Positions 23,613-32,107 of a DNA stretch of 37,464 nucleotides are shown in pieces. The translations under genes and the position numbers were made by a program. The notes below the pieces were generated by a model. It was not told the origin of the DNA and searched no databases. It worked only from the letters and a program-made list of their open reading frames with translations. Each line of letters opens with the position of its first letter. Position 1 is the stretch's first letter. Source of the DNA: Pseudomonas sp. KBW05 (lineage in GTDB: Bacteria > Pseudomonadota > Gammaproteobacteria > Pseudomonadales > Pseudomonadaceae); assembly GCF_003852405.1 (NCBI RefSeq), contig NZ_QAJM01000005.1, positions 1-37,464 of the forward strand. The letters run 5' to 3'.

Positions 23613-25715
23613 ATGTCGACTCGCCGAATCGCGCAAAGTAGTTACACTATAACAATAGCCATCAGTTTGACACTCTGTCATCACGCCTACGCCGACACGC
23701 CCGCCGAAGCGGTGCAACTGCCCGCCTCCACCGTCACCGCACGCATGACACAGGAAGACCCCAAGGACGTGCCCATCAGCCTCAGCGTGATCAGCGGCGA
23801 ACAGTTGCGCGTGCAACGCCTGGACACCCTGGAAAGCGCCCTGCGCAACACCGCCGGGGTCAGCGTCAACTCGTCCGGTGGGCCGAATGACTTCAACGTG
23901 CTGATCCGTGGCGTGGGCTCGCTGTACCAGATGTCGATGGATGACAGCTCCGTCGCGTTCAACATTGATGGCGTGCCGGTGTCGTCGCGCAGCCTGGGGT
24001 TCGAGACGCTGGACGTGGAGCGCATCGAAGTGCTCAAGGGCCCGCAAGGCACGCTGTCCGGGGCGATCGGCCAGGCCGGCGCGGTGAACATCACCACCCG
24101 CCAGCCGACCCGCGAACTGCAAGGTTACGTGCGCGGCGAAGTCGGCCAGCAAGGCCAGTTCCTCAGCGAAGGGGCGATCGGTGGCCCGCTCAGTGACCAG
24201 CTCAGCGGGCGCCTGGCCGTGCGCAGTGCGGGCTACGACAGCTGGATCGACAACGACCAGAACAACCACCCGCTGACCAAGCCGCGCAACGAAGCCTTCC
24301 GTGGCAGCCTGCTGTGGGACGTCAACGACGACACCCACGTGCTGTTCAGCGCCGAGCGGCAAAAGACCAAACGCGCCACCAACTCCCTGGTGCTGCGCCC
24401 CTACGGCAGCGACCCGAGCCTGGACCTCAGCCCCGGCCTGTTCGATGACAACTACAAGACCACCGAGCGTTATGCGATCAAGCTCGATCACGATTTCGCC
24501 AACAGTCGCCTGACCTCCACCACCGCCACCAGCACCGCCGACTTCGAAGGCCTGATCGCCTACGACAGCAAGCTGATGGGCGCCCTCTACGGCACCCCGA
24601 GCGAGTTCTGGGTGGTGGATAAATCCTTCGAGCGCAGCTGGAGCCAGGACGTGCACCTGAGCGCCCTGCCCGACGCCGACGTGTTCTGGGTCACCGGTCT
24701 CGCCGCCACACGCAACGAGCGCAGCTACGACACGCCGCGCAATACCTACGGCACCTCCGGGGCGAAGTTCCGCGATTTCACCACGACCACCTATGCGGGC
24801 TACGGCGAAGCCACCTTCCCGCTGACCGAGCGCCTGAAGTTGACCACCGGCTACCGCCATTCCTGGGACCGCAAGACCTACGACGGGCAGTATTTCGCCG
24901 GCAGCGATGCGGTCAACGATTCGCGCAAACTCACCGACCACTACGGCACCGGCCGTGCAGCCCTGAGCTACGCCATCAGCCCGCAGACCAATGTCTATGT
25001 GCAGTTGGCGCGGGGCTATAAGTCCGGAGGTTTCAATGACTACGCCTCGCAGGTCAGTGACAGCCAACCGTACAAGGCCGCCGTCAGCAAAACTGCCGAG
25101 CTGGGCTTCAAGAGCGAGACCGCCGACCGCCGTGGCAGCCTCAATGGCGCGCTGTTCTTCACCCGCGTCCACGACGACCACCTGCTCGGCTACGATGCCG
25201 CCACCTTTGCCACCAACGCGTTCAACGCCGACACCCGCACCCGGGGTGCCGAACTGGAAGGCAGTTGGCACTTCGACCACGGCCTGACCCTGGCCGCCAG
25301 CGCCACCTACCTCGACGCCAAGATCACCAGCGCGGTGCTGGGCATCCAGGCCGGTGACGTCAACGCCGGCAACCGCACCCCGGACGTGCCGCGCTGGAGC
25401 GGTAACTTCAACGCCAGCTGGAAACACCCGCTGGGCAGCGTCGCCAGCCTGGGCGACACCACGCTGAACACCAGCCTCAACTACCACCTGGTGGGCGAAC
25501 GCGCGGCCGATCCGCAGAACCATTTCAACCTGGACAACTACGAGAAACTCGACCTGCGCGCCGGCCTCGAAAGCCGCTTCGGCGAGGTGTATGCCTTCGC
25601 CGACAACCTGCTGAACCAGACCTACGACACCTACGGTTTCTACAGCGACCCGGTGGCCTATGGCGCCCCCGCGCGCCGCCGCACCCTGGGCGTCGGCTAC
25701 ACCTATCAGTTCTGA
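23613..25715 (+). CDS. TonB-dependent siderophore receptor (FyuA-like), copy 1
   Basis: A 700-residue receptor with a signal peptide (about residues 1-27, ending CHHAYA), a TonB-box region near VQLPASTVTA, a plug with VLIRGVGSLYQMSMDDSS, GVPV and VERIEVLKGPQGTL, and a barrel ending YQF. Sequence style matches FyuA, the yersiniabactin receptor. It is closely paralogous to the convergent receptor at 25752: both contain QMSMDD, GYVRGEVGQQGQF and LTTGLRHSWDRKTY-like blocks. In the plug, where many receptors have GRNS, this one reads LSGAIGQAGAVN. Control by Fur and the neighbouring AraC regulator is indicated by the shared upstream region. Ligand: probably a thiazoline/phenolate-type ferric siderophore, by analogy only. 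Confidence 0.95.
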   Translation: MSTRRIAQSSYTITIAISLTLCHHAYADTPAEAVQLPASTVTARMTQEDPKDVPISLSVISGEQLRVQRLDTLESALRNTAGVSVNSSGGPNDFNVLIRGVGSLYQMSMDDSSVAFNIDGVPVSSRSLGFETLDVERIEVLKGPQGTLSGAIGQAGAVNITTRQPTRELQGYVRGEVGQQGQFLSEGAIGGPLSDQLSGRLAVRSAGYDSWIDNDQNNHPLTKPRNEAFRGSLLWDVNDDTHVLFSAERQKTKRATNSLVLRPYGSDPSLDLSPGLFDDNYKTTERYAIKLDHDFANSRLTSTTATSTADFEGLIAYDSKLMGALYGTPSEFWVVDKSFERSWSQDVHLSALPDADVFWVTGLAATRNERSYDTPRNTYGTSGAKFRDFTTTTYAGYGEATFPLTERLKLTTGYRHSWDRKTYDGQYFAGSDAVNDSRKLTDHYGTGRAALSYAISPQTNVYVQLARGYKSGGFNDYASQVSDSQPYKAAVSKTAELGFKSETADRRGSLNGALFFTRVHDDHLLGYDAATFATNAFNADTRTRGAELEGSWHFDHGLTLAASATYLDAKITSAVLGIQAGDVNAGNRTPDVPRWSGNFNASWKHPLGSVASLGDTTLNTSLNYHLVGERAADPQNHFNLDNYEKLDLRAGLESRFGEVYAFADNLLNQTYDTYGFYSDPVAYGAPARRRTLGVGYTYQF

Positions 25716-25722
25716 ACAAACC

Positions 25723-25746
25723 GGGGAGCCGGCATGCCGACTCCCC
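25723..25746. terminator. Hairpin between convergent receptor genes
   Basis: GGGGAG (25723-25728) pairs with CTCCCC (25741-25746), and the interior CGGC/GCCG extends the stem around one mismatch. It sits in the 36-base gap between the two receptor stop codons and may end both transcripts. There is no clear T-tract on either side, so intrinsic termination is uncertain. Confidence 0.45.
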
Positions 25747-25751
25747 GCGCC

Positions 25752-27929
25752 TCAAAACGCGTAGCTGTAACCCACCCCCGCCGAGCGCCCGCGTGCCGGC
25801 ATGCCGGTCAGCACCGCGTCGGTCGAGTAGGTGCCGTACAGGTCATAACGCGCATCCAGCAGGTTATCGCCCCACAGGTAGACTTCCGAACCGCCGCTTT
25901 CCAGGCCCAGGTGCAAATCCAGCTTGGCGTAGCCCTTGAGGTCATAGTGGTTTTGCGCGTCGGCCGGGCGGTTTTTCTGCACGCGGTAGTTGAGCAAGGT
26001 GTTCAGGCGTGGCGCGGGCAGGCCCAGCAGGTTCGGCAAGTCGCGCGTCCACGCCACACTGAAATTGCCACTCCACAACGGCACATCCGGAACCCGGCTG
26101 CCAGCGGCCACATCGCCGCCGGACACGCCCGGCGCATCGGACGTCACCACCGCGTTGGTGTAGCTCAGGGCACTGCCCAGGGTCAGTTCATCGTTCACAT
26201 GCCAGGTCGTGGATAGCTCGGCGCCCTTGCTGCGGGTGTCAGCGTTCACTGCGCTGACGGCCAGGCTGGTGAAGTCGTAACCGAGCAAATGATCATCGGC
26301 GACACGGGTGATAAACAACGCGCCTTCCACGCTCAGCGCACCACCGGCACTTTCATGCTTGAAGCCCAGTTCGGCGGCATTCACCTTCGCTGCTTTGTAC
26401 GGCTCGCTGTCCTTGACCGTGGTGGCGTAATCGTTGAACCCCGCCGATTTGTAGCCGCGCGACACCACGGCATACAGGTTGGTCTGCGCGGTCAGCGCAT
26501 AGGCCAAGGCCACGCGGCCGGTGCTGTAGTTGTCCTGCAGCTGGCGGCTGTCGCCGGTCACCGCGCCGCCACTGGCGTAGTCGGCGCCGTAGGTCTTGCG
26601 GTCCCAACTGTGGCGCAGGCCGGTGGTGAGCTTCCAGCGCTCGGCAAGCGGCACGGTGATCTCGCCATAGACCGCGTAGCTGTTGGTACTGAAATCGCGC
26701 TGTTGCCAGGAGCCGTTGGTGAAGTTGTCCGAATCGAAACTGCGCTCGGACCGCGCCAGGTTCATCCCGCCGACCCAGAACACCTCGGCGTCCGGCAAGG
26801 AGCCCAGGCGCAGGTCCTGGCTCCACACCTGCTCGCGGGCCGTGTCTTCGATCAAGTACTCGAACGGCGCACCGTAGAGCGCGCGGGTGATGTTGCGGTC
26901 GTAGCCCTTGACCGCATTGAAATCGGTGCGGGTATAAGCGCTGATCGAGGTGAGGCGCGCCTGCGCCAGGTCGTGGTTGAGTTCAAAGGAGTAGCGCTCG
27001 TTGGTCTTCTGGTTACCGTCAAACACACCGGGGGTGTAGTCCAGGCTCGGGCGGCTGCCGAACGGGCGCAGCATTTCCAGCCCGGCGTAATGCTCGGCGC
27101 GTTGACGCTCGGCCATCAGCAGGCCAGTGGTGCCGCTGTCGTTGTCCCACAGCAGGCTGCCGCGCAGGGCCAGGTCGCGGGGACGGGTCAACGGGTCGCC
27201 GTCCTGTTGGTCATCGACCCAATTGTCAAAGCCTGAGCGGCGCACGGCGATGCGCCCGGCCAAGGTGTCGGTCAATGGCCCGCCCACCGCGCCCTCGGTC
27301 ATGAACTGGCCTTGTTGGCCGACTTCGCCGCGCACATAGCCTTGCCCATCGCGGGTCGGCTTGCGCGTGGTGACGTTGATCGCGCCGGCTTCGCTGTTGC
27401 GCCCCAGCAACGTGCCCTGGGGGCCCTTGAGCACTTCCACTTGCTGCACATCCAGGGTGGCCATGGCCGCGTTGCGCACCGACATCGGCACGCCGTCCAC
27501 ATTCAGCTGCACCGAGCCGTCATCCATGCTCATCTGGTTCAGCGAACCGACACCGCGGATGCGCACGTTGGCATCGTTGGCGCCGCCCCACGAATTGACG
27601 TCCACTCCCGGCGTGGCGCGCAACGCGTCTTCGAGGGTGCGCAGGCGCCGGGTCTCCAGGGCCTGGCCGTCGAGCACCGACAGGCCGAACGGGATGTCCT
27701 TCGCGCTCTCCTGATGCAGCCGGGCGCTGACCGTCAGCGGCGCCAGCTCGAGGGTCTCGGGGCTCGGCAGGTAGTCGGCGGCAAACGCGCTGCACATCTG
27801 GCTGGACAGGGCCAGGGCCAAGGCTTGGGTGAGCACGTTGGCGCGCCAGCCTGGCGGGCGTTGCAGGGGTTTGAGGGTCACTTGGGCAGGCATGGAAAAC
27901 TCCAGGGATAAGGGTTTCAGGACATTCAT
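25752..27929 (-). CDS. TonB-dependent siderophore receptor (FyuA-like), copy 2
   Basis: A 725-residue receptor, last gene of the leftward ATPase-permease-receptor operon. The ATG at 27929 overlaps the permease stop (ATGA). An alternative ATG at 27893 has GGAG 8 bases upstream and gives a more ordinary signal peptide, so either start is possible. A hydrophobic signal ending SAFAA precedes a TonB-box-like LELAPLTVSA. The plug has VRIRGVGSLNQMSMDDGS and VEVLKGPQGTLLGRNSEAGAINV, and the barrel ends SYAF. It is homologous over its whole length to the receptor at 23613. Encoding the receptor behind its inner-membrane ABC partners implies that its ligand is handled by them. Confidence 0.94.
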   Translation of the reverse strand: MNVLKPLSLEFSMPAQVTLKPLQRPPGWRANVLTQALALALSSQMCSAFAADYLPSPETLELAPLTVSARLHQESAKDIPFGLSVLDGQALETRRLRTLEDALRATPGVDVNSWGGANDANVRIRGVGSLNQMSMDDGSVQLNVDGVPMSVRNAAMATLDVQQVEVLKGPQGTLLGRNSEAGAINVTTRKPTRDGQGYVRGEVGQQGQFMTEGAVGGPLTDTLAGRIAVRRSGFDNWVDDQQDGDPLTRPRDLALRGSLLWDNDSGTTGLLMAERQRAEHYAGLEMLRPFGSRPSLDYTPGVFDGNQKTNERYSFELNHDLAQARLTSISAYTRTDFNAVKGYDRNITRALYGAPFEYLIEDTAREQVWSQDLRLGSLPDAEVFWVGGMNLARSERSFDSDNFTNGSWQQRDFSTNSYAVYGEITVPLAERWKLTTGLRHSWDRKTYGADYASGGAVTGDSRQLQDNYSTGRVALAYALTAQTNLYAVVSRGYKSAGFNDYATTVKDSEPYKAAKVNAAELGFKHESAGGALSVEGALFITRVADDHLLGYDFTSLAVSAVNADTRSKGAELSTTWHVNDELTLGSALSYTNAVVTSDAPGVSGGDVAAGSRVPDVPLWSGNFSVAWTRDLPNLLGLPAPRLNTLLNYRVQKNRPADAQNHYDLKGYAKLDLHLGLESGGSEVYLWGDNLLDARYDLYGTYSTDAVLTGMPARGRSAGVGYSYAF

Positions 27930-30900
27930 CGCGGTGTTCCCCAGCGCTGACGCGCCTGGGTCACCACGGCTTCCGAGGGCGCGCCGAGCAGGCCCTGGAT
28001 CGAAACGGGCCATCCCTGGCCAGTGCGCACGGCGGCAGTCATTGCCAGCAGTTGTTCGGGGCTTTGACTGGCGACCCAGTCGAGGCTGGCCAACGGTGCA
28101 TAGAACGCCGACCAGCCCTGTGAACGGGCGCTGGCCAGGGTGCCGACGGGCTCGCCGTCGCTGGCCAAGGCGCGGGTCAGGTCGTCAGCCATCAGCGTGA
28201 TCAAGGCGGCGCGGGCCTGTGGACCGTCCACCTCGCCCACACAGAGCAAGCCCACGGCGCCGGCCACGCCGTGACTGAGCCACACATGCCCCGGTTGTTC
28301 GCGCAGGTCGCTGGCACTGAGCAGTTGCTGGCGGGCCAACAGTTCGGCGATCTGCGCGCGCCGTGCCCAGCGCCCGACGCCACTGGCAGCCACGTCCCAG
28401 TGAGGTGCCTGGGCCAACAGCAGATGCGCGTTGCTCAGGCGACTGGCGCCCATGCCGCTGGGCCACTGGCTCAATTCGCTGACGATCGGGCTTGCGCCCA
28501 AGCGCCGGGCCACGCACGCGGTCATCGCCGTGAGGTCGTCGCGCACTTCGCGGGCGGTGTGCTGGCGGCTGGCATCGGCCAGCACCTGCACACCGTCAAG
28601 GTGTTGGACCGAGGCCAGTGGCGTCAGTTGGTAAGCGAAGTCCAGGGGATGCTGGCTGTGGCCGCTGAACGGCTGCCCATCCAGGCTGATCGTCCATTGC
28701 CAATCCCCGGCTGGGGCCACGGCTTGCGCCGCCACGGCCGCGCCCATCGGCAGCGCCGGCGTGAGCGCGGGCAACCTAGTTTCCGTGCGTTGCGAGGGCG
28801 CGCGTACGGCGCGCTCCGGGTCCAGGCCCAGGCGCGGCAGCACCCGGCGCGCCTCCAGCCATGTGGCCTGGGGTGTCAGCCACAGGCCGTCACCGTCGGC
28901 GGGCCAACCACTGGCGCTGAGGGTCCAGTGCAACGTCACGCTGCACCCTGCCACCGCACACTTACCCAAGGGGATGCGCAGGTGGTCGCTGGCCTGCTCG
29001 ACGGCGACCGCTTGGCCCATGACGCGGGCGCCGGTCACGTGCAACCCCGGCGGCAGTTCGGCGTCCAGATGGCCGTTGGCGGCGATTACTCGGTCCAGGC
29101 GCCACAGCCCTTCTACTTGGCGACGCAGGCTGTCGATCTGCACCTGCACCTGCCCACCGGCGACCTGCCACGCGCCGGCATCGGCCAGCCAATGCTGTTC
29201 CCAGGCGGCACGTTCGGCCAATTCGTCGGCGCTGGAGCGGTAATCGCCCTGCTCCACCAGATGGCGATGCAGCAACACACCGCTGCCGAGCAGGCCCAGC
29301 ACACCCAGCGCCAGCAGCGCCGCGGGCACACGTCCGATTCCACGGGGCGCGAGCAAGGCCGCCAGCGCGACCATCACCGCACACCCCGCCAGCTTCCAGC
29401 CCGCCAGCGTCGCCAGGTACGGCCACCACGGCGCCCAGCCGGTCAACGCCGACAACGCCACATGGGCGGGGATGGCCATTTCATAGGGCGGGTAACTCAC
29501 CAGCCCCAGTTCATGGTTGAGCACCAGGAAAAACGTCAGCAGCATCGACGTCGCGTAAGCCAGGCCGGCGCGGCGGATCAGCGTGTGCACCAACAGCGTC
29601 AGCATTGCCAATTCCAGCAACGGCGGTGCGAACACCAGCAGTTGATAGGTCAGCACAAACCCCGGGGCCAGGCTTTGCGGTGCCGCAAGCGCACTGATCA
29701 GCAGGCTGGCGGCGCCCGGCACCAGTGCCAGCAGCAACGTCGCCGCCGCCACACACAGCACCCGCCCGAAGAGGCGCACCCACACCGGGGCCGGCGTGGC
29801 GTGCAGCATCGCGACCAGGCCTTCGACGTCATCGCGTCGGCACACCAGCCCCACCAGCGCCGCCAATACAAACGCCAGCACTAGGAACAGCGCGCTGGAC
29901 AGCAACGGCAAGCTCAAGTCCGCCCTCGGCACCATCGGCCCACGGGCGTGCCACACCCCATGAACAAAGCCGCTGAGCACGCCCATCACCATCAGCAGAA
30001 CCAGGGCCAGCCACCACACCTTGCGGGCGAAGACCTGGCGTGACTGCCAACGGGCTTCGTACCACAACGCCCGAGGCCAGTGGCTGCGCAGCACGGGGCC
30101 GAGCACCGCGGTACCCTCGGCCAAGCGCATCGGAGGCTCTGCCAGTACAGCGCCGGAACGACGCCCCATCAGGCCCTCGCGCGTGGTGCGCGCCAATACC
30201 CAGGCCAACAGCACCAATGGCAGCGCACACCACAGGCTGCGGTTGAGCCAGAAGCCTGGGGTCAAGGCCAACAGGGCCTCGGATTTCTGCGCCGCCGTCC
30301 AGGTTTCCACCTGGGCCTGGGCAAAGGTAAACAACGACGGATCGAGGCTGGCTGCCAACAATGGGTTGATCTGCCCGCCCTTGAGCACCACCACCGCAAA
30401 CATCCACAACAGCATCAGCACGGTGGCCAACGCAAACGGCGCCGCCAACCCGCGACTGCGCAACGCCAGCAGATAATACAACGCGCCGATGCCGGTGCTC
30501 ACCGGCAACAGCAAGGCCACCCAGGCGAACCCCAGCGCCGACCATGCCGGCGCGCCGATGCTCGCCGCCGGCACCCAACCCAGCCAAGCGAGGATCGGGC
30601 TCAGTAAAAAGCCCACCACCAAGGCACTGGCGAGCAAACCGCCGACCACCGCCGCACCGATAAAGCGTCCCCACAACAGCGCCGGCAGCGACACCGGCAA
30701 GGCCAGCAGTACTTCTTCCAACTGCGCCTTGCGGTCGCGCAGGGCCGGCTGGGCAAACACCCAGGCCCAGGCAAAAAACAGGAAGAACATGCAACCGCAG
30801 GACATCAGGTAGATCAGGCTCGGGGCGTTGCGCGGGATCTCACTGGCGCCCATTTTCTGTACGTAATCGGCGTTGGTCAGGGACATCAGCAAGTAGCCGG

Positions 30901-30994
30901 CCAGGCCGAGGAACACCAGCAAGGGAATTCCGCTGCGCAGCCCGGCACGCAGTTCCACCCAGGCTTCGCGGCGCATCAGGGCAAAGTTGTTCAT
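27926..30994 (-). CDS. ABC-2-type permease fused to a degenerate M1-aminopeptidase-like domain
   Basis: A 1022-residue inner-membrane protein. Residues 1 to about 600 hold roughly twelve hydrophobic helices in two ABC-2-like halves (second half from about 320). From about 605 a soluble, presumably periplasmic domain follows. The domain resembles the M1 part of 'ABC permease/M1 aminopeptidase' proteins: LGASPIVSELSQWP near 840 mimics the GPYPxxxLxVxExP element, and GHVWLSHGVAG near 905 mimics WLxEGLA. However, the zinc motif HExxH is replaced by ELLAR (884-888) and the third ligand Glu by Ser/His (907-908), so peptidase activity should be lost. The known fusions are also longer as I recall them. 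ATGA overlaps join it to the ATPase upstream and the receptor downstream. Role unknown: siderophore handling or export in the periplasm is a guess. Confidence 0.82.
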   Translation of the reverse strand: MNNFALMRREAWVELRAGLRSGIPLLVFLGLAGYLLMSLTNADYVQKMGASEIPRNAPSLIYLMSCGCMFFLFFAWAWVFAQPALRDRKAQLEEVLLALPVSLPALLWGRFIGAAVVGGLLASALVVGFLLSPILAWLGWVPAASIGAPAWSALGFAWVALLLPVSTGIGALYYLLALRSRGLAAPFALATVLMLLWMFAVVVLKGGQINPLLAASLDPSLFTFAQAQVETWTAAQKSEALLALTPGFWLNRSLWCALPLVLLAWVLARTTREGLMGRRSGAVLAEPPMRLAEGTAVLGPVLRSHWPRALWYEARWQSRQVFARKVWWLALVLLMVMGVLSGFVHGVWHARGPMVPRADLSLPLLSSALFLVLAFVLAALVGLVCRRDDVEGLVAMLHATPAPVWVRLFGRVLCVAAATLLLALVPGAASLLISALAAPQSLAPGFVLTYQLLVFAPPLLELAMLTLLVHTLIRRAGLAYATSMLLTFFLVLNHELGLVSYPPYEMAIPAHVALSALTGWAPWWPYLATLAGWKLAGCAVMVALAALLAPRGIGRVPAALLALGVLGLLGSGVLLHRHLVEQGDYRSSADELAERAAWEQHWLADAGAWQVAGGQVQVQIDSLRRQVEGLWRLDRVIAANGHLDAELPPGLHVTGARVMGQAVAVEQASDHLRIPLGKCAVAGCSVTLHWTLSASGWPADGDGLWLTPQATWLEARRVLPRLGLDPERAVRAPSQRTETRLPALTPALPMGAAVAAQAVAPAGDWQWTISLDGQPFSGHSQHPLDFAYQLTPLASVQHLDGVQVLADASRQHTAREVRDDLTAMTACVARRLGASPIVSELSQWPSGMGASRLSNAHLLLAQAPHWDVAASGVGRWARRAQIAELLARQQLLSASDLREQPGHVWLSHGVAGAVGLLCVGEVDGPQARAALITLMADDLTRALASDGEPVGTLASARSQGWSAFYAPLASLDWVASQSPEQLLAMTAAVRTGQGWPVSIQGLLGAPSEAVVTQARQRWGTPR

Positions 30995-31875
30995 GCGTCG
31001 GGCGCCTCGCCGGCCTGGGCCAAGGCCAGGTAATAGATATCTTCCAGGCGCGGTGCGTGGGGCGTGAAACGCGGATCAAGGGGCCGCTCACCGTGCACGA
31101 TCACCCGGCTGCCTTGCGGGCTGGCCGCCACATGCAACGCGGCTGGCAAGGGTTCGCCACGGCCAAACGGCGCTTGCCACAGGCGCCCCTGCTCGGCCGC
31201 CAGCAGGTCCGCCGGGCGGCCTTCGACGATGATCCGCCCAGCGGCCAGGACGGCCAGGCGACTGCACAGGTTCTCGACGTCTTCGACGATATGGGTCGAC
31301 AGCAGCACAATCGACTCGGCGGCAACGTCCGCCAGCACTCGGTGGAAACGGTTGCGTTCCGCTGGATCGAGGCCCGCCGTCGGCTCATCGACAATCAACA
31401 AGCGCGGCGCGCCCACCAGTGCCATGGCAATGCCAAAGCGGCGCAGCATGCCGCCCGAATACGTCGCCAGCGCACGGTGTGCGGCGTCTTGCAGGTTGAC
31501 CTTGCTCAGCAGGCCTTCAATTTCCTCGCGGCGTTGCCGGGCATCGGTGCGGCCCTTGAGCCAGGCGAAGCGGTCGAGCAGGTCACGCGCGCTCACGCCG
31601 GGATAAGCGCCCAGTTGCTGCGGTAGATAACCGAGGCGCTGGCGCAGGTGATTGCCGTCAGCCAGCACGTCCACGCCATCCAGATGAATACTGCCGGCGT
31701 CGGCGGGTTGCAGCGTCGCCAAGGTGCGCATCAGGCTGCTTTTGCCGGCGCCATTGGGCCCCAGCAAGCCATACATGCCGGGGCCCACGCTCAGGTCCAC
31801 GCCGCGCAGCGCTTCGACGCCGTTGTTGTAGCGCTTGCGCAGACCGCGCACTTGCAAACCTGAATCGACTGCCAT
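30991..31875 (-). CDS. ABC-2-type transporter ATPase
   Basis: A 294-residue stand-alone ATPase (CcmA/ABC-2 class) that should drive the 1022-residue permease. Start ATG 31875 is chosen because GGAG lies 8 bases upstream; the frame is open to 31917 without a comparable site. Walker A GPNGAGKSS carries Ser where Thr is usual, which is tolerated. The Q-loop (YLPQQLGAYPG), signature YSGGMLRR, Walker B LLIVDEPTAGLDP and H-loop (LLSTHIVED) are intact. The segment LLGPNGAGKSSLMRTLATLQP is typical of ABC-2 exporters. First gene of a three-gene leftward operon ending in a siderophore receptor; a conserved 33-bp box lies about 85 bases upstream. Confidence 0.92.
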   Translation of the reverse strand: MAVDSGLQVRGLRKRYNNGVEALRGVDLSVGPGMYGLLGPNGAGKSSLMRTLATLQPADAGSIHLDGVDVLADGNHLRQRLGYLPQQLGAYPGVSARDLLDRFAWLKGRTDARQRREEIEGLLSKVNLQDAAHRALATYSGGMLRRFGIAMALVGAPRLLIVDEPTAGLDPAERNRFHRVLADVAAESIVLLSTHIVEDVENLCSRLAVLAAGRIIVEGRPADLLAAEQGRLWQAPFGRGEPLPAALHVAASPQGSRVIVHGERPLDPRFTPHAPRLEDIYYLALAQAGEAPDA

Positions 31876-31945
31876 CTGCCACTCCAAGGACACCGGTTGG
31901 GGGAAATACCTGCCCACGAAACAGGCAGCCTGGAACGGTAGCCAG

Positions 31946-31959
31946 GGCCACCCGTGGCC
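31946..31959. repeat. GGCCAC-CC-GTGGCC palindrome in the leftward promoter
   Basis: Perfect 6-bp arms with a two-base centre, lying between box copy M and the presumed -10 of the leftward operon. It could be an extra protein site or a small hairpin. Other promoters of the locus lack it. Confidence 0.4.
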
Positions 31960-31960
31960 T

Positions 31961-31993
31961 CTACCCGATTCAAGTCATTTTCCAACCGTATCG
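31961..31993 (-). promoter_or_regulatory. Conserved 33-bp AraC-type box, copy M (leftward operon)
   Basis: Read on the minus strand, this element begins GATACGG at positions 2-8 and ends in GGGTAG at 28-33. It keeps the GAA, GAC and single-A landmarks at exactly the spacing of copies A and B. The match to copy A continues two bases further (AG). A poor -10-like TACCGT lies 20 bases on. It faces the ATPase-permease-receptor operon. Confidence 0.65.
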
Positions 31994-32017
31994 CGCCGCT
32001 GGCGGGGTTGGGATGTC

Positions 32018-32050
32018 GAATGCGGGGCGAATTGGACTCGATGCGGGTAG
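32018..32050 (+). promoter_or_regulatory. Conserved 33-bp AraC-type box, copy B (ABC-pair promoter)
   Basis: Rightward copy of the element, ungapped, 22/33 identical to copy A. Its two halves contain ATGCGGGG (32020) and ATGCGGGT (32041), a direct repeat with a 21-base period, as expected for AraC proteins contacting two turns of DNA. TAGCAT, the same -10-like hexamer as at copy A, lies 19 bases downstream (32070-32075). No Fur box is visible here. Copies M and B diverge, with 24 bases between them. Confidence 0.7.
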
Positions 32051-32107
32051 CCGACAAATCTGGAGTGACTAGCATCGTTTGCCCCGCAGAAGACCTACGG
32101 AACACCG

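Noticed and set aside
23574-25523. 649-codon open frame antisense to receptor 1
   Set aside because: A shadow of G/C-biased codons. The composition is Val/Gly/Ala-rich with no family motif, and the sense strand encodes an unmistakable receptor. The same applies to long antisense frames at 687-2129, 4913-6460, 8457-9866 and 11153-13108.
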